Source: Rhizobiales bacterium Ga0077537 (GTDB lineage Bacteria > Pseudomonadota > Alphaproteobacteria > Rhizobiales > Hyphomicrobiaceae). Taken from it: DNA of 64,000 nt. The position numbers were made by a program, and so were the translations under genes. Location: contig LNEM01000011.1 of assembly GCA_001464955.1 (NCBI GenBank), positions 33,153 to 97,152 on the forward strand. Direction: 5' to 3'. Positions 26,729-35,892 of this stretch are shown piece after piece; position 1 is the first letter of the stretch, and each line of letters begins with the position of its first letter. The notes under the pieces were generated by a model that saw only the letters and a list, made by a program, of their open reading frames with translations, did not search any database and was not told where the DNA came from.

Positions 26729-29479
26729 ATGAACGTTGTAATTGTCGAATCCGCCGCTAAGGCGAAAGCCATCAACAAGTATCTGGGTTCTGGCTTCAAG
26801 GTCATCGCGAGTTTCGGCCACGTCCGGGACCTGCCGTCGAAGGATGGCTCGGTCGAGCCGGCGAACGACTTCGCCATGCACTGGTCGTCCGACGACGACC
26901 GGTCGCGCAAAGTTATGCGCGAGATCACGGAAGCCGTCCGCAAGGCCGACAAGCTCATTCTGGCGACCGACCCCGATCGCGAGGGCGAAGCCATTTCCTG
27001 GCACATCCTGGAGTTGCTGAACGAGAAGAAGGCCTTGAAGAAGGGCACGCCGGTCGAGCGGGTCACGTTCAATGCCGTCACCAAGCAATCCGTCCTCGAT
27101 GCGATGAAGGCCCCGCGCGAGATCGACGCGCCGCTCGTCGAGGCCTATCTCGCCCGCCGCGCCCTCGACTATCTCGTCGGCTTCACGCTCTCGCCGGTGC
27201 TGTGGCGGAAGCTGCCCGGTGCCGCGTCTGCGGGCCGCGTGCAGTCCGTCGTGCTGCGGCTCATCTGCGACCGAGAACTCGAGATCGAGAAGTTCAGGAC
27301 CGACGAGTACTGGACCATCCTCGCCCGCCTCGCGACCGCCAAAGCCGAGGAATTCGAAGCCCGCCTGCACGCGATCGACGGCGGCCGGCTCGATCGGCTG
27401 GCGATCAAGAACGAAGCCTCCGCCAGCGCCATCAAGGCCGCCGTCGACGGCCGCGCGTTCGAGGTCGTGTCCGTCGAGAAGCAGGCCCGCAAGCGCAATC
27501 CCTACGCGCCGTTCTCGACCTCGACCTTGCAGATGGACGCCTCGCGCCGCCTCGGCTTTTCCGCCAAGCAGACGATGCAGGTCGCCCAGCGTCTCTACGA
27601 GGGCGTCGATCTCGACGGCGAGACGGTAGGCCTCATCACCTACATGCGAACCGACGGCGTCACGATCATTCCCGAGGCCATCGCCCAGATCCGGCGTCAG
27701 ATCGAGAGCGATTTCGGCCGCCGCTACGTCGCGCCGTTCATCCGCGATTACAAGGCCAAGGCGAAGAATGCCCAGGAGGCGCACGAGGCCATCCGCCCGA
27801 CGGACGTGACGCGGCGGCCGCAGGACGTCACCCGCTATCTCGATCGCGACCAGGCCCGCCTCTACGAGCTGATCTGGAAGCGCGCTGTCGCCTCTCAGAT
27901 GGCATCCGCCGACGTGGAGCAGACCACCGCCGATATCGACGTCAAGGGCGCCGACGGCAAGCGCTACGGCTTCCGGGCGACCGGCTCGGTCATCCAGTTC
28001 GACGGCTTCCTGAAGCTTTACGAGGAAGGCCGCGACGATCGCCAGCGCGCCATCGAAAAGGGCAAGGAAGACAAGTCCGGCGACGAGGACGACCAGAGCC
28101 GCCTCCCCGCGCTGTCGGGCGGCGAACGCCTCACGCCGCGCACGATCGACACCAACCAGCACTTTACCCAGCCGCCCGCCCGCTTCACCGAGAGTTCGAT
28201 CGTGAAGCGCATGGAGGAGCTCGGCATCGGCCGTCCCTCCACCTATGCCTCGACGATGGGCACCCTCGTCGATCGCAAGTACGTCCGCATGGAGAAGAAG
28301 CAGATCGTCCCCGAGGACAAGGGCCGGCTCGTCACCGCCTTCCTCGAGCGCTTTTTCTCGCGCTACGTCGAGTATGATTTCACCGCCAGCCTCGAGGAGA
28401 AGCTGGATCTCATCTCGGACCACAAGCTGGCCTGGAAAGAGGTCCTGCGCGAATTCTGGCGCGAGTTCATGGAGGCCGTCGAAGGCACGAAGGAGCTGAA
28501 GGTCTCCGAGGTGCTCGACGCGCTGAACGACCTGCTCGGCCCCCACATCTTCCCGGACAAGGGCGACGGCTCCAATCCGCGCACCTGCCCGAAGTGCGGG
28601 ATCGGCACGCTGTCGCTCAAGATCTCGCGCGGCAATGGCGCGTTCGTCGGCTGCTCGAACTACGCGAGCGAGACCAGTCCGTGCCGCTACACCCGCCAGC
28701 TCTCCCAGTCCGGTGACGGCCCGGACAGCGGTCTCGTCGACGGCAGGGTGCTGGGCGTCGATCCGACGTCAGGCGAGGAAGTCACCATCCGCACTGGCCG
28801 CTTCGGCACCTACCTCCAGCTCGGCGAGGCCAAGTCCAAGGACGAGAAGCCCAAGCGCTCGTCGTTGCCCAAGGGCTGGGATCCGGCCACGATCGACATC
28901 GAGCGCGCGCTCATGCTGCTCAACCTGCCGCGCGAAGTCGGCCCCCATCCCGAGGATGGCGAGATGATCAACGCGGGCCTCGGCCGGTACGGTCCCTACG
29001 TCCAGCACGGCAAGCGCTACGCCAACGTCGAATCGATCGAGGACGTGTTCACGATCGGCATCAACCGCGCGGTGACGGTCCTCGCCGAAAAGGCCGCCGG
29101 CAAGGGCGGCCGCTTTGGTCGTGGCCAGGCCCAGCGTGACGTGTTGAAGGACCTCGGTGAGCATCCCGAGTTCGGCGGCAAGATGGAGATCCTGAACGGC
29201 CGCTACGGCCCCTACATCTCGCACAACAAGGTGTTCGCCAACGTGCCACGCGGCAAGGAGCCCGCCGAGGTGACATCCGCCGAGGCCGTGCTGCTGCTCG
29301 CCGAGCGCGCGGCGAAGGGGCCATCGAAAGGCAAGCCGAAGAAGACGTCAGGCGGCAAGCCGAAGGCGGCGGCTGACAAGACCGATGCTGCACCCGCCCC
29401 CCGCAAGGCAGCCGCCAAGTCGGCCCCGAAAAAGAAGGCCGGCACCAGGTCCGCCCCCAAGAAGGACGCCGCAGAGTAG
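26729..29479 (+). CDS. topA: DNA topoisomerase I
   Basis: A 916-residue type IA topoisomerase that relaxes negative supercoils. The Toprim domain starts at the N terminus (IVESAAKAKAINKYLG, then ATDPDREGEAISWHI), the active-site Tyr is in GLITYMRTDGV near residue 315, and the RxGIGRPSTYASTM motif is in the DNA-binding core. One C4 zinc-finger-like unit follows (CPKCGIGTLSLKI with a distal Cys pair). Repeated GRFGTYLQLGE/GRYGPYVQHGK/GRYGPYISHNK modules come next. The ~70-residue C-terminal tail is Lys/Ala-rich, typical of alphaproteobacterial TopA. The start ATG follows GCGATCGGACGCCA. Confidence 0.97.
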   Translation: MNVVIVESAAKAKAINKYLGSGFKVIASFGHVRDLPSKDGSVEPANDFAMHWSSDDDRSRKVMREITEAVRKADKLILATDPDREGEAISWHILELLNEKKALKKGTPVERVTFNAVTKQSVLDAMKAPREIDAPLVEAYLARRALDYLVGFTLSPVLWRKLPGAASAGRVQSVVLRLICDRELEIEKFRTDEYWTILARLATAKAEEFEARLHAIDGGRLDRLAIKNEASASAIKAAVDGRAFEVVSVEKQARKRNPYAPFSTSTLQMDASRRLGFSAKQTMQVAQRLYEGVDLDGETVGLITYMRTDGVTIIPEAIAQIRRQIESDFGRRYVAPFIRDYKAKAKNAQEAHEAIRPTDVTRRPQDVTRYLDRDQARLYELIWKRAVASQMASADVEQTTADIDVKGADGKRYGFRATGSVIQFDGFLKLYEEGRDDRQRAIEKGKEDKSGDEDDQSRLPALSGGERLTPRTIDTNQHFTQPPARFTESSIVKRMEELGIGRPSTYASTMGTLVDRKYVRMEKKQIVPEDKGRLVTAFLERFFSRYVEYDFTASLEEKLDLISDHKLAWKEVLREFWREFMEAVEGTKELKVSEVLDALNDLLGPHIFPDKGDGSNPRTCPKCGIGTLSLKISRGNGAFVGCSNYASETSPCRYTRQLSQSGDGPDSGLVDGRVLGVDPTSGEEVTIRTGRFGTYLQLGEAKSKDEKPKRSSLPKGWDPATIDIERALMLLNLPREVGPHPEDGEMINAGLGRYGPYVQHGKRYANVESIEDVFTIGINRAVTVLAEKAAGKGGRFGRGQAQRDVLKDLGEHPEFGGKMEILNGRYGPYISHNKVFANVPRGKEPAEVTSAEAVLLLAERAAKGPSKGKPKKTSGGKPKAAADKTDAAPAPRKAAAKSAPKKKAGTRSAPKKDAAE

Positions 29480-29525
29480 CCGGCGCCGCTGAACGCTGGA
29501 CATTGCCTACGGTGTTTCGGTTGCC

Positions 29526-29561
29526 GGCCCCCCTCCCGCTTGCATTCCCGGGCGAGGGGCC
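29526..29561. terminator. GC-rich hairpin between topA and thioesterase
   Basis: GGCCCC (29526-29531) pairs with GGGGCC (29556-29561) with further inner pairing through CTCCCG and CGGGCGAG. It lies in the 130-bp space between two convergent genes, so it may terminate both; no U tract is visible. Confidence 0.4.
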
Positions 29562-29609
29562 GCGATAGCGCGCCCGGACACCCGGGATCGCTGCCATTGG
29601 GTTCTGGTT

Positions 29610-30020
29610 CTACGCCTCCTTGGCGATCACCATCTGCGTCTGCGTGATCATGGCGAGGAGCTTGCCGTCGGCGCTGGTGAGCCGCGTCTGCCAGACCATC
29701 GTGCGCCGGCCCTTGTGCAGCGGCACTGAGACGCCGGTGATCACATCGCCCATCTTCGCGGGCCGGAAGAAATTGGTCTTGCTCTCCATGGTCGTCGTGC
29801 CCGCCCCCTTCGGCAGATTCACGACCGTGCCGGACGCCCCGAGATAATCTGCGAAGCTCATGTAGACGCCGCCGTGCAGGATGCCGCTGCCGTTGCCCAT
29901 GTCCGACGTGACCGTGAGACGCCCCTCGATCCGGTCCAGCGTGGCGTCCACCACCTCGACACCGAGAAGCCGCATGAACGGCGGCAGGTTCTTGCGCAGG
30001 CGTTCGGTCAGTTCGGTCAC
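29610..30020 (-). CDS. PaaI-type hotdog thioesterase
   Basis: A 136-residue single hotdog-fold acyl-CoA thioesterase of the PaaI/YdiI kind. The hotdog helix carries the conserved GNGSGILHGGVYMSFADY motif with catalytic-type His and Asp. The core strand motif ESKTNFFRPAKMGD follows. GTG at 30020 is preferred because GAGGAG lies at the correct spacing; the upstream ATG at 30062 would add 14 residues. The acyl substrate is unknown. It is separated from the MFS gene upstream by 68 bp on the same strand. Confidence 0.9.
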   Translation of the reverse strand: MTELTERLRKNLPPFMRLLGVEVVDATLDRIEGRLTVTSDMGNGSGILHGGVYMSFADYLGASGTVVNLPKGAGTTTMESKTNFFRPAKMGDVITGVSVPLHKGRRTMVWQTRLTSADGKLLAMITQTQMVIAKEA

Positions 30021-30088
30021 GGGAAGGCTCCTCGTCGGTTTGGAGGCCGGGCGCCGCACCATGCGGCCCCCCTCGGATCATGGCGGGC

Positions 30089-31606
30089 TCATGGATCCCG
30101 CGTTTTCGGCGGCGCCCGCATCGCCAGCGCGAGCGGGATGGAGAGCGTCGCGGTGATGGCGAACAGATAGAAGGCGTTGATGTAGCCGATCATCGCCGCC
30201 TGCCGTTGGATCTCTCCGGCAAGGGCGAACAGGCTGCGCGGTGTCGCCGTGCTCCAGAGCCCGACGGCCTCCGGCAGCGCCAGCGTCTTGTTGAAGTCGG
30301 TGACGAACTCCATCATCCCCGAGTAGCTGGCGGCCGTCGAGCGCACCAGAAGCAGGATCGAGAGCGAGATGAAGATGCTCGATCCGAAATTCCGCACGAG
30401 ATGAAAGAGCGCCATTCCCTCGGTGATCTGCCGCACCGGCAGGGTGGCGAACGCGAGCACCGACATGGGCGTGAAGGCGAGCCCGAAGCCGAAGCCCTGC
30501 ACGAAGTTCGTCCAGAAGACGAGGCTCGACGTCAGGTTGATGTCGAGCTGCGCCATGGCGAACCCGGACACCGCCTGCGCCCCGAGCCCGCAGGCGAGCG
30601 CCGTTCGCGGATAGTACTTGGTCATCGGCACGATGATCAGGAACGACGCCCAGTTGCCGAGCCCGCGCCCGGCGAGCAGCATCCCGATCGCGTCGTCCGG
30701 ATAGCCCCTTAGATCGTGCAGCAGCCCGGGAAAGAGCACCATCGGCGTGAAGCTCAGCATCCCCATCACGAACGCGACCACGAGCCCGATCGAGAAGTTC
30801 CGGTCGAGCAGGATGCGCATGTCGACGAACGGTTTGTCGCTCGTCAGGCTGTGCACGATGAACACCCAGAACGCCAGCACCGCGACGATGGCCTCGATCA
30901 CGATCTCGGTGCTGTCGAACCAGTCGAGCCGATGCCCTCGGTCCAGCATGAGCTGCGTCGCGCTGATGGCGAGGCTGAGCGCGATGAAGCCCGTCCAGTC
31001 GAAGCCGGCAGGATTGCGCTCGGTCCGGTCGCGGAGTGCGATCCAGACGAAGGCGGTCGCGAGGATGCCGGGCGGCACGACCATGAAGAACGCGCCCCGC
31101 CAGTTCGTCGCCTCGCTGATGATGCTGCCGAGCACCGGCCCGGTCACCGGCCCGATGACGCCGCCGATCCCCCACATCATCATCACGACCGGATGCAGAT
31201 GACGCGGAAACGTCGCGAGCAGGATCGCTTGCCCCATCGGCATGATCGGCGCCCCGAAAAGGCCCTGACCGACCCGGAACAGCACCAGCGTCTCGAGGCT
31301 TTGCGCCACGCCGCACAGGAACGAGAAGAGCGTCAGCCCGGCGACCGAGATGAACATGACGTTGCGCCAGCCGAGCCTGAGCGCCAGCCAGCCCGTCAGC
31401 AGCGTTGCGACGGCAGTCGCCACCAGATTGAAGGTCACGACCCAGGCGATCTGCTCCGGCGTCGCCGCCATCGCGCCCTTGATCTGCGGCAGCACCACGT
31501 TGGCGAGCGTGATGGTCATGCCGTTCAGCATCGTGGCGAGCTGAACCATCAGCAGGATCAGCCACTGGCGCGGGCTGATGCTCGCAAGACCGCCGCCCTC
31601 GCTCAT
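30089..31606 (-). CDS. DHA2 family (EmrB-like) MFS exporter
   Basis: A 505-residue major facilitator with 14 predicted membrane segments. The start (PRQWLILLMVQLATMLNGMT) and the motif TGWLALRLGWRNVMFISV fit DHA2 family drug:H+ antiporters. The MFS motif C-like segment GVIGPVTGPVLGSIIS is also present. EmrB members usually pair with a membrane-fusion EmrA protein, which is absent here. Its start overlaps the stop of the upstream dioxygenase-like gene by 4 nt (ATGA), so the two are translationally coupled and may handle a related compound. Confidence 0.9.
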   Translation of the reverse strand: MSEGGGLASISPRQWLILLMVQLATMLNGMTITLANVVLPQIKGAMAATPEQIAWVVTFNLVATAVATLLTGWLALRLGWRNVMFISVAGLTLFSFLCGVAQSLETLVLFRVGQGLFGAPIMPMGQAILLATFPRHLHPVVMMMWGIGGVIGPVTGPVLGSIISEATNWRGAFFMVVPPGILATAFVWIALRDRTERNPAGFDWTGFIALSLAISATQLMLDRGHRLDWFDSTEIVIEAIVAVLAFWVFIVHSLTSDKPFVDMRILLDRNFSIGLVVAFVMGMLSFTPMVLFPGLLHDLRGYPDDAIGMLLAGRGLGNWASFLIIVPMTKYYPRTALACGLGAQAVSGFAMAQLDINLTSSLVFWTNFVQGFGFGLAFTPMSVLAFATLPVRQITEGMALFHLVRNFGSSIFISLSILLLVRSTAASYSGMMEFVTDFNKTLALPEAVGLWSTATPRSLFALAGEIQRQAAMIGYINAFYLFAITATLSIPLALAMRAPPKTRDP

Positions 31607-32424
31607 CCGTTCTGCGGCAGAGCGCGCGGCCAGCCGACAGGGAAGTCCGGTCCCTCGAACGGTGCCCCGTCCTCGAACTCGAGATGCGGAAACGGCGGCG
31701 AGGTCCGGCCTTGCCGCTTGGCGAAGCGCGCGTCATCGCCGACCCACCGGAACGAGATCGCGCGGCGCCTGTTCCCGGTGGAGTTGGCCGGCGCTCCATG
31801 CAGCGTGCGGAAATCGAAGGCCACGGCATCGCCGGGCCGCATCGCGAAGCCGGCCACCGGCCAGTCCTCGCGCTTGGCCTCGACGTCAGGGACGGCTTCG
31901 CTTGCATCGCCCTGGTAGAGCGCCGTCCCGTCGAACCGCTGCGGCCGGAAATCCTTGCCCCACAGATGCGATCCCTTGACGTACTCGAGCGCAATCTCGC
32001 GCGGCACCGGATCGAGCGGCACCCAGAGACTGACCGACTGCCGCCCCTCGACGAGATAATACGGCTGGTCCTGGTGCCACGGCGTCTTCATCGAGTTGCC
32101 GGGTTCCTTGACCAGCACGTGCTCGTGGAAGATCCGCGCCGTCCGCGACCGCATCAGCAGCGCCGCCGCCTCGGCCATGTCGGTGTCGAGCATCGCCTGG
32201 CGATAGGCGGGAAACCTTTGCCAGTTGCAGTAGTCCTGGAAGAACGGCGCCGACCCGTCCTCGGGCTGATAGGAGCGCTGGAACGGGCTCGGGTCGCGCA
32301 TGTTGTCCTCGACCGCCGCGGCGAGCGCGCCCACGTGCTCGCGGAGCAGCCCCGGAATGAGCACCACCCCGTCGCGGGCGAATGTCTCGATCATGTCGTC
32401 GGTGATGTAACGGCGGGCGGGCAT
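31603..32424 (-). CDS. Phytanoyl-CoA dioxygenase (PhyH) family protein
   Basis: A 273-residue non-heme Fe(II)/2-oxoglutarate-dependent oxygenase of the PhyH family. Iron ligands are visible as HQD in TPWHQDQPYYLV and the distal His in DFRTLHGAPANS, and an Arg for 2-oxoglutarate binding is in RRRAISFRW. Such enzymes hydroxylate small organic molecules, and the substrate is unknown. It is the first gene of a two-gene unit with the DHA2 exporter, suggesting that a modified product is exported (inference). The start ATG is at 32424. Confidence 0.9.
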   Translation of the reverse strand: MPARRYITDDMIETFARDGVVLIPGLLREHVGALAAAVEDNMRDPSPFQRSYQPEDGSAPFFQDYCNWQRFPAYRQAMLDTDMAEAAALLMRSRTARIFHEHVLVKEPGNSMKTPWHQDQPYYLVEGRQSVSLWVPLDPVPREIALEYVKGSHLWGKDFRPQRFDGTALYQGDASEAVPDVEAKREDWPVAGFAMRPGDAVAFDFRTLHGAPANSTGNRRRAISFRWVGDDARFAKRQGRTSPPFPHLEFEDGAPFEGPDFPVGWPRALPQNG

Positions 32425-32498
32425 GGGCGTCGTCTCTCCGGCAGCGCACGCCTCATATCAGCACGCGCCTCCACATGAGACAATCACCCCCGCTGCCG

Positions 32499-34325
32499 TC
32501 AGCCGCGCCCCAATCTCGCTGTCGCGGTTTCGAGCCAGATCCGGTCGTCCCCGGTCAGCTGCGGGCCGATCGTGGCCCGGACGCGCTCATGGTAGGCGTC
32601 GAGCCACAGGAGCTCACTCGCGGTCAAGAGCTTGACGTCCACCAGCCGCCGGTCGATCGGCACCAGCGTCAGCGTCTCGAAGCCCATCATCTCGCGCTCC
32701 CCGCCCTCGATGGCAGCCGGCTCCGAGACGAGAACGAGGTTTTCGATCCGGATGCCGTAGGCGCCCGCCTTGTAGTAGCCCGGCTCGTTCGAGATGATCA
32801 TCCCGGGCTCGAGCGCCACATGGCCGCGCTTCGAGATCGACTGCGGCCCTTCGTGCACCGACAGATAGCTGCCGACCCCATGCCCGGTTCCATGATCGAA
32901 ATCGAGGCCGGCGTCCCAGAGCGCCTTCCGAGCGAACGCGTCGATATGGGCGCCGGTCGTGCCCTTCGGAAACCGGAGCATGGAGATGGCGATCATGCCT
33001 TTCAGCACCAGCGTGAACCGCTCGCGCATCTCCGCCGTCGGCTTGCCGATCGAGACGGTCCGCGTCACGTCCGTCGTACCGTCCTGATACTGAGCCCCGG
33101 AATCGACCAGGAAAAGCTCACCCTTGCCGAGCAGGCGGCTCGTCGCTTCCGTCACCCGGTAGTGAACGATGGCGCCGTTTGGCCCCGAGCCCGAAATCGT
33201 ATCGAACGAGATCTCCTTGAGCGCCTGCGTCTCGGCCCTCATCTGCTCGAGTTTCTGCACGGCCGAGATCTCGTCGACCCGTCCGCTCGGCGCTTCCCGG
33301 TCGAGCCATGCGAGATAGCGGGCCATGGCCGCCCCGTCGCGTTCATGCGCGGTCCGGCTGCCGGCGATCTCGGCCGCATTCTTGCGCGCCTTGGGCAGGA
33401 TGCAGGGATCTCGCGCGTCGGTGACGAGGAGGCTCCGCGCCCCGAGCGTCCGGCGAAACCAGTGCGCGGCGGTCGCTTCGTCGAGGCGCACCCGCTTCTT
33501 GCCCTGCCGGAGTGCGATGACCCGCTCCGCCAGATCTCCCGGCTCCCGCAACCGGACGAGAGCCCCAAGATGCGCTTTCGCCGCCGGCCCGATCTTCCGC
33601 TTGTCGAGGAACAGCTCCGGCTTTCCCGCAGCGTGCACGATGGCGAACGCGAGCGCCGTCGGGTTGTGCTTCACATCCGAGCCGCGGATGTTGAAGAGCC
33701 ACGCGATCGAATCCGGCAGCGTGAGGATCGTCGCGTCCGCGCCATCGGCCTTGAGCCCTTTCTGCAAGTCCGCGATCTTGCTCTCCGCACTCTGGCCTGC
33801 GAGCGCCAGTGGTTGCACTTGCACCATACCGACAGGGGCTGCCGGCCGCTCCCTGCCCCAGAGGAGATCGACGGGGTTGCGGCCGACCGCCTTGAGACGA
33901 ATGCCGGCCCCCGCGAGAACCGCCTCGGTGGCCTTGACCCAGGCTGTCGGATGCAGCCACGGATCGAAGCCGACCACGGCCCCTGAGCTGAGCTTGCCGG
34001 CGAGCCACTCGCTCGGCGACGTCTCGGGGATCTGCACGATCTCGAACAGTTTCGGATCGACCTGGCTTCCCGCCTGCAGCGTGTAGCGGCCGTCGACGAA
34101 CAGAGCCGCGAAGCGTTGCCCGACGACCGCGAGCCCCGCTGAGCCGGAGAACCCCGTCAGCCACATCAGTCGCTCGGAGCACGCGGCGACGTACTCCCCC
34201 ATGTGCTCGTCGGCTCTCGGGACGACGAAGGCGTCGAGGCCGAGCCCACGGAGGCGCGATTGCAGGGTACGGGTCCGGTTGGCGCCCGCGATCGGATCGG
34301 AAGGAGAGCTGAAATCCTGGAACAT
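32499..34325 (-). CDS. pepP: Xaa-Pro aminopeptidase (aminopeptidase P)
   Basis: A 608-residue M24B-family aminopeptidase that removes N-terminal residues next to proline. Two creatinase-like N-terminal domains precede the catalytic pita-bread fold. Metal-site residues are visible in LVDSGAQYQDGTTDVTRT (two Asp), GTGHGVGSYLSVHEGP (His), ISNEPGYY (Glu) and a final Glu in RIENL. The length matches the large aminopeptidase P type rather than the 440-residue form. No signal peptide is seen, so it is cytosolic. The gene stands alone, 74 bp from the dioxygenase gene. Confidence 0.93.
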   Translation of the reverse strand: MFQDFSSPSDPIAGANRTRTLQSRLRGLGLDAFVVPRADEHMGEYVAACSERLMWLTGFSGSAGLAVVGQRFAALFVDGRYTLQAGSQVDPKLFEIVQIPETSPSEWLAGKLSSGAVVGFDPWLHPTAWVKATEAVLAGAGIRLKAVGRNPVDLLWGRERPAAPVGMVQVQPLALAGQSAESKIADLQKGLKADGADATILTLPDSIAWLFNIRGSDVKHNPTALAFAIVHAAGKPELFLDKRKIGPAAKAHLGALVRLREPGDLAERVIALRQGKKRVRLDEATAAHWFRRTLGARSLLVTDARDPCILPKARKNAAEIAGSRTAHERDGAAMARYLAWLDREAPSGRVDEISAVQKLEQMRAETQALKEISFDTISGSGPNGAIVHYRVTEATSRLLGKGELFLVDSGAQYQDGTTDVTRTVSIGKPTAEMRERFTLVLKGMIAISMLRFPKGTTGAHIDAFARKALWDAGLDFDHGTGHGVGSYLSVHEGPQSISKRGHVALEPGMIISNEPGYYKAGAYGIRIENLVLVSEPAAIEGGEREMMGFETLTLVPIDRRLVDVKLLTASELLWLDAYHERVRATIGPQLTGDDRIWLETATARLGRG

Positions 34326-34616
34326 CGCCCATTAGTAGAGCGGCCGGGCAAGCCTCGCAACGAGGCGAATCACGCCACATGTCGAACACATTACAAAAGC
34401 GCCTCGGCCAACGACAACTTCATGAAACTACGACGAAGTTTCTATGCGTTTTTTGCAATGCTGCACTGCCGCATTCCCTCTACCGGCTCGCCGCATAAAC
34501 CAATATCTACTGTTCAGCCGAGCGGGATCGAAGTCGATCACCGCGACGGGGCCGGAAGTTCGAAAACGATCGCCGGCAAACAGAAACCTCACACAAGAGT
34601 TGAGGGGATTACGATC
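34326..34616. other. Spacer with weak hairpin before DUF1127 gene
   Basis: The 291-bp divergent spacer between pepP and the DUF1127 gene has lower GC content than its flanks. AACTTC (34416-34421) and GAAGTT (34435-34440) form a 6-bp stem with a 13-nt loop, with a T6 run at 34449-34454, possibly a terminator or the 3' end of a short RNA. Nothing firmer is visible. Confidence 0.35.
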
Positions 34617-34847
34617 ATGAGCACCACAGCAGCATTCAGCCACGGCTCCGCAGCCGCCACGGCGTCCACGCCGAGCAAGAGCTTCTTCGAGCGCTTCATC
34701 GAGGCTCGCACCCGCCAGGGTGTCGCCCGCGTTCAGGCCACGTTCGAGCGCATGTCGGACGGCCAGCTTGCGGACATGGGCTTCTCGCCCGACCAGATCC
34801 GCCACATCCGCACGAAGGGCACTGTTCCGGCCAGCTACTGGGCCTGA
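34617..34847 (+). CDS. DUF1127 small protein
   Basis: A 76-residue protein whose C-terminal ~45 residues form the DUF1127 helix-turn-helix-like motif: an N-terminal helix, then LADMGFSPDQIRHI, a highly recognisable end. Small DUF1127 proteins in alphaproteobacteria are linked to RNA turnover and phosphate/osmotic responses, mainly from studies in Agrobacterium and Rhodobacter; the exact role here is unknown. GAGGGGATT gives a ribosome site before ATG 34617. The first ~20 residues are a Ser/Thr/Ala-rich flexible segment. Confidence 0.88.
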   Translation: MSTTAAFSHGSAAATASTPSKSFFERFIEARTRQGVARVQATFERMSDGQLADMGFSPDQIRHIRTKGTVPASYWA

Positions 34848-34957
34848 ACGACACCCGCCGTCGCGGTTCGAAACAGGGAGCGGCTGGCGCCATCGCGCCG
34901 GCCGTTTCTCGTTTTGAGTACCGTCGTATCCCGGATCGCGACCGGCGCCGAACGCAG

Positions 34958-35884
34958 TCAGCCCCGCACCAGGACCAGCGTGGCCCAGTTGTGACGGATC
35001 TGCCGCCGCTCGAGCCGGAACCCGGCCATCCGGTAGGCGCCCGTGACCTCCCGCGCCTGCTCCCCGAGCAGCCCCGACAGGACGACGCGCCCACCCCTTG
35101 GAATCGCACGGGCAAGGCGTGGCGCCAGCATGATGAGGGGGCCGGCGAGAATGTTCGCGACCACCAGATCGAACGGACCGAGGTTGCGTAACGCCGCGTG
35201 ATCGAGCCCGGCAGCCGCAATGGCGCGAATACGAGGCCCCGCGCGATTGAGCCGCGCGTTGCTCCGTGTCACATCGACGGCAATGGGGTCGATATCGCTG
35301 GCGGCGACCCTGGCGCGCGGCCACAATCGGCTGGCGGCGATTGCGAGCACGCCCGATCCGCACCCGAGATCGAGGACGCGCCGCGGTGGCCTCTTTCGGC
35401 CGAGACGGTCGAGCGCCTCGAGACAGCCTTGCGTCGTCGCGTGATGCGCCGTCCCGAACGCCTCGCCGGCCTCGATCTCGATGGCATGGCGCCGTCGCCC
35501 CACCTGCAGCCGGTCGTGAGCGCCATGGACGAGAAACCGTCCGGCCTCGACGGGTGGCAGTGCGGCCTGGCTGATCGCGACCCAGTTCTCTTCGGGAACG
35601 CTTTCGAGGGTCACTCCGGCTCCCACCGGCAGCCCGCCAGCGAGCCGCATCAGCAGGTCCATGGCCTCGGTCGTCCCGCTGTCGAAATACCCATCGACGA
35701 TCCAGCCCCCGCCGGGCTCGATCTCGAAGAACGCCGTCGCGAGCGCCGAGGCGGCTCCCCCGTCGTCTGCGCTCAACAGATCCGCCACCAGTCGGCCTTC
35801 GTCCGCATCGGCGACGGTCACGCGGAGGCGCAACAGCGTGCGCGCATCGTCGGTCGGGCTCGCCTCGAATCCCACTGATCCCAT
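34958..35884 (-). CDS. prmA: Ribosomal protein L11 methyltransferase
   Basis: A 308-residue SAM-dependent methyltransferase that trimethylates Lys/N-terminal residues of L11. Motif I is VLDLGCGSGVLAIAASRL, motif II-like ASDIDPIAVDVTRSNA follows, and the substrate-type NILAGP motif is in DLVVANILAGPLIML. The start is uncertain: ATG 35884 is given; TTG 35896 would overlap the upstream stop (TTGA) and add four residues. It runs directly after the DUF3754 gene on the same strand, so the two are probably co-transcribed. Confidence 0.9.
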   Translation of the reverse strand: MGSVGFEASPTDDARTLLRLRVTVADADEGRLVADLLSADDGGAASALATAFFEIEPGGGWIVDGYFDSGTTEAMDLLMRLAGGLPVGAGVTLESVPEENWVAISQAALPPVEAGRFLVHGAHDRLQVGRRRHAIEIEAGEAFGTAHHATTQGCLEALDRLGRKRPPRRVLDLGCGSGVLAIAASRLWPRARVAASDIDPIAVDVTRSNARLNRAGPRIRAIAAAGLDHAALRNLGPFDLVVANILAGPLIMLAPRLARAIPRGGRVVLSGLLGEQAREVTGAYRMAGFRLERRQIRHNWATLVLVRG

Positions 35885-35892
35885 TCCGTTGT

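Noticed and set aside
26654..28546. Long minus-strand frame opposite topA
   Set aside because: Complementary to the conserved topoisomerase gene; the product has repetitive Asp/Gly/Leu composition with no family resemblance.
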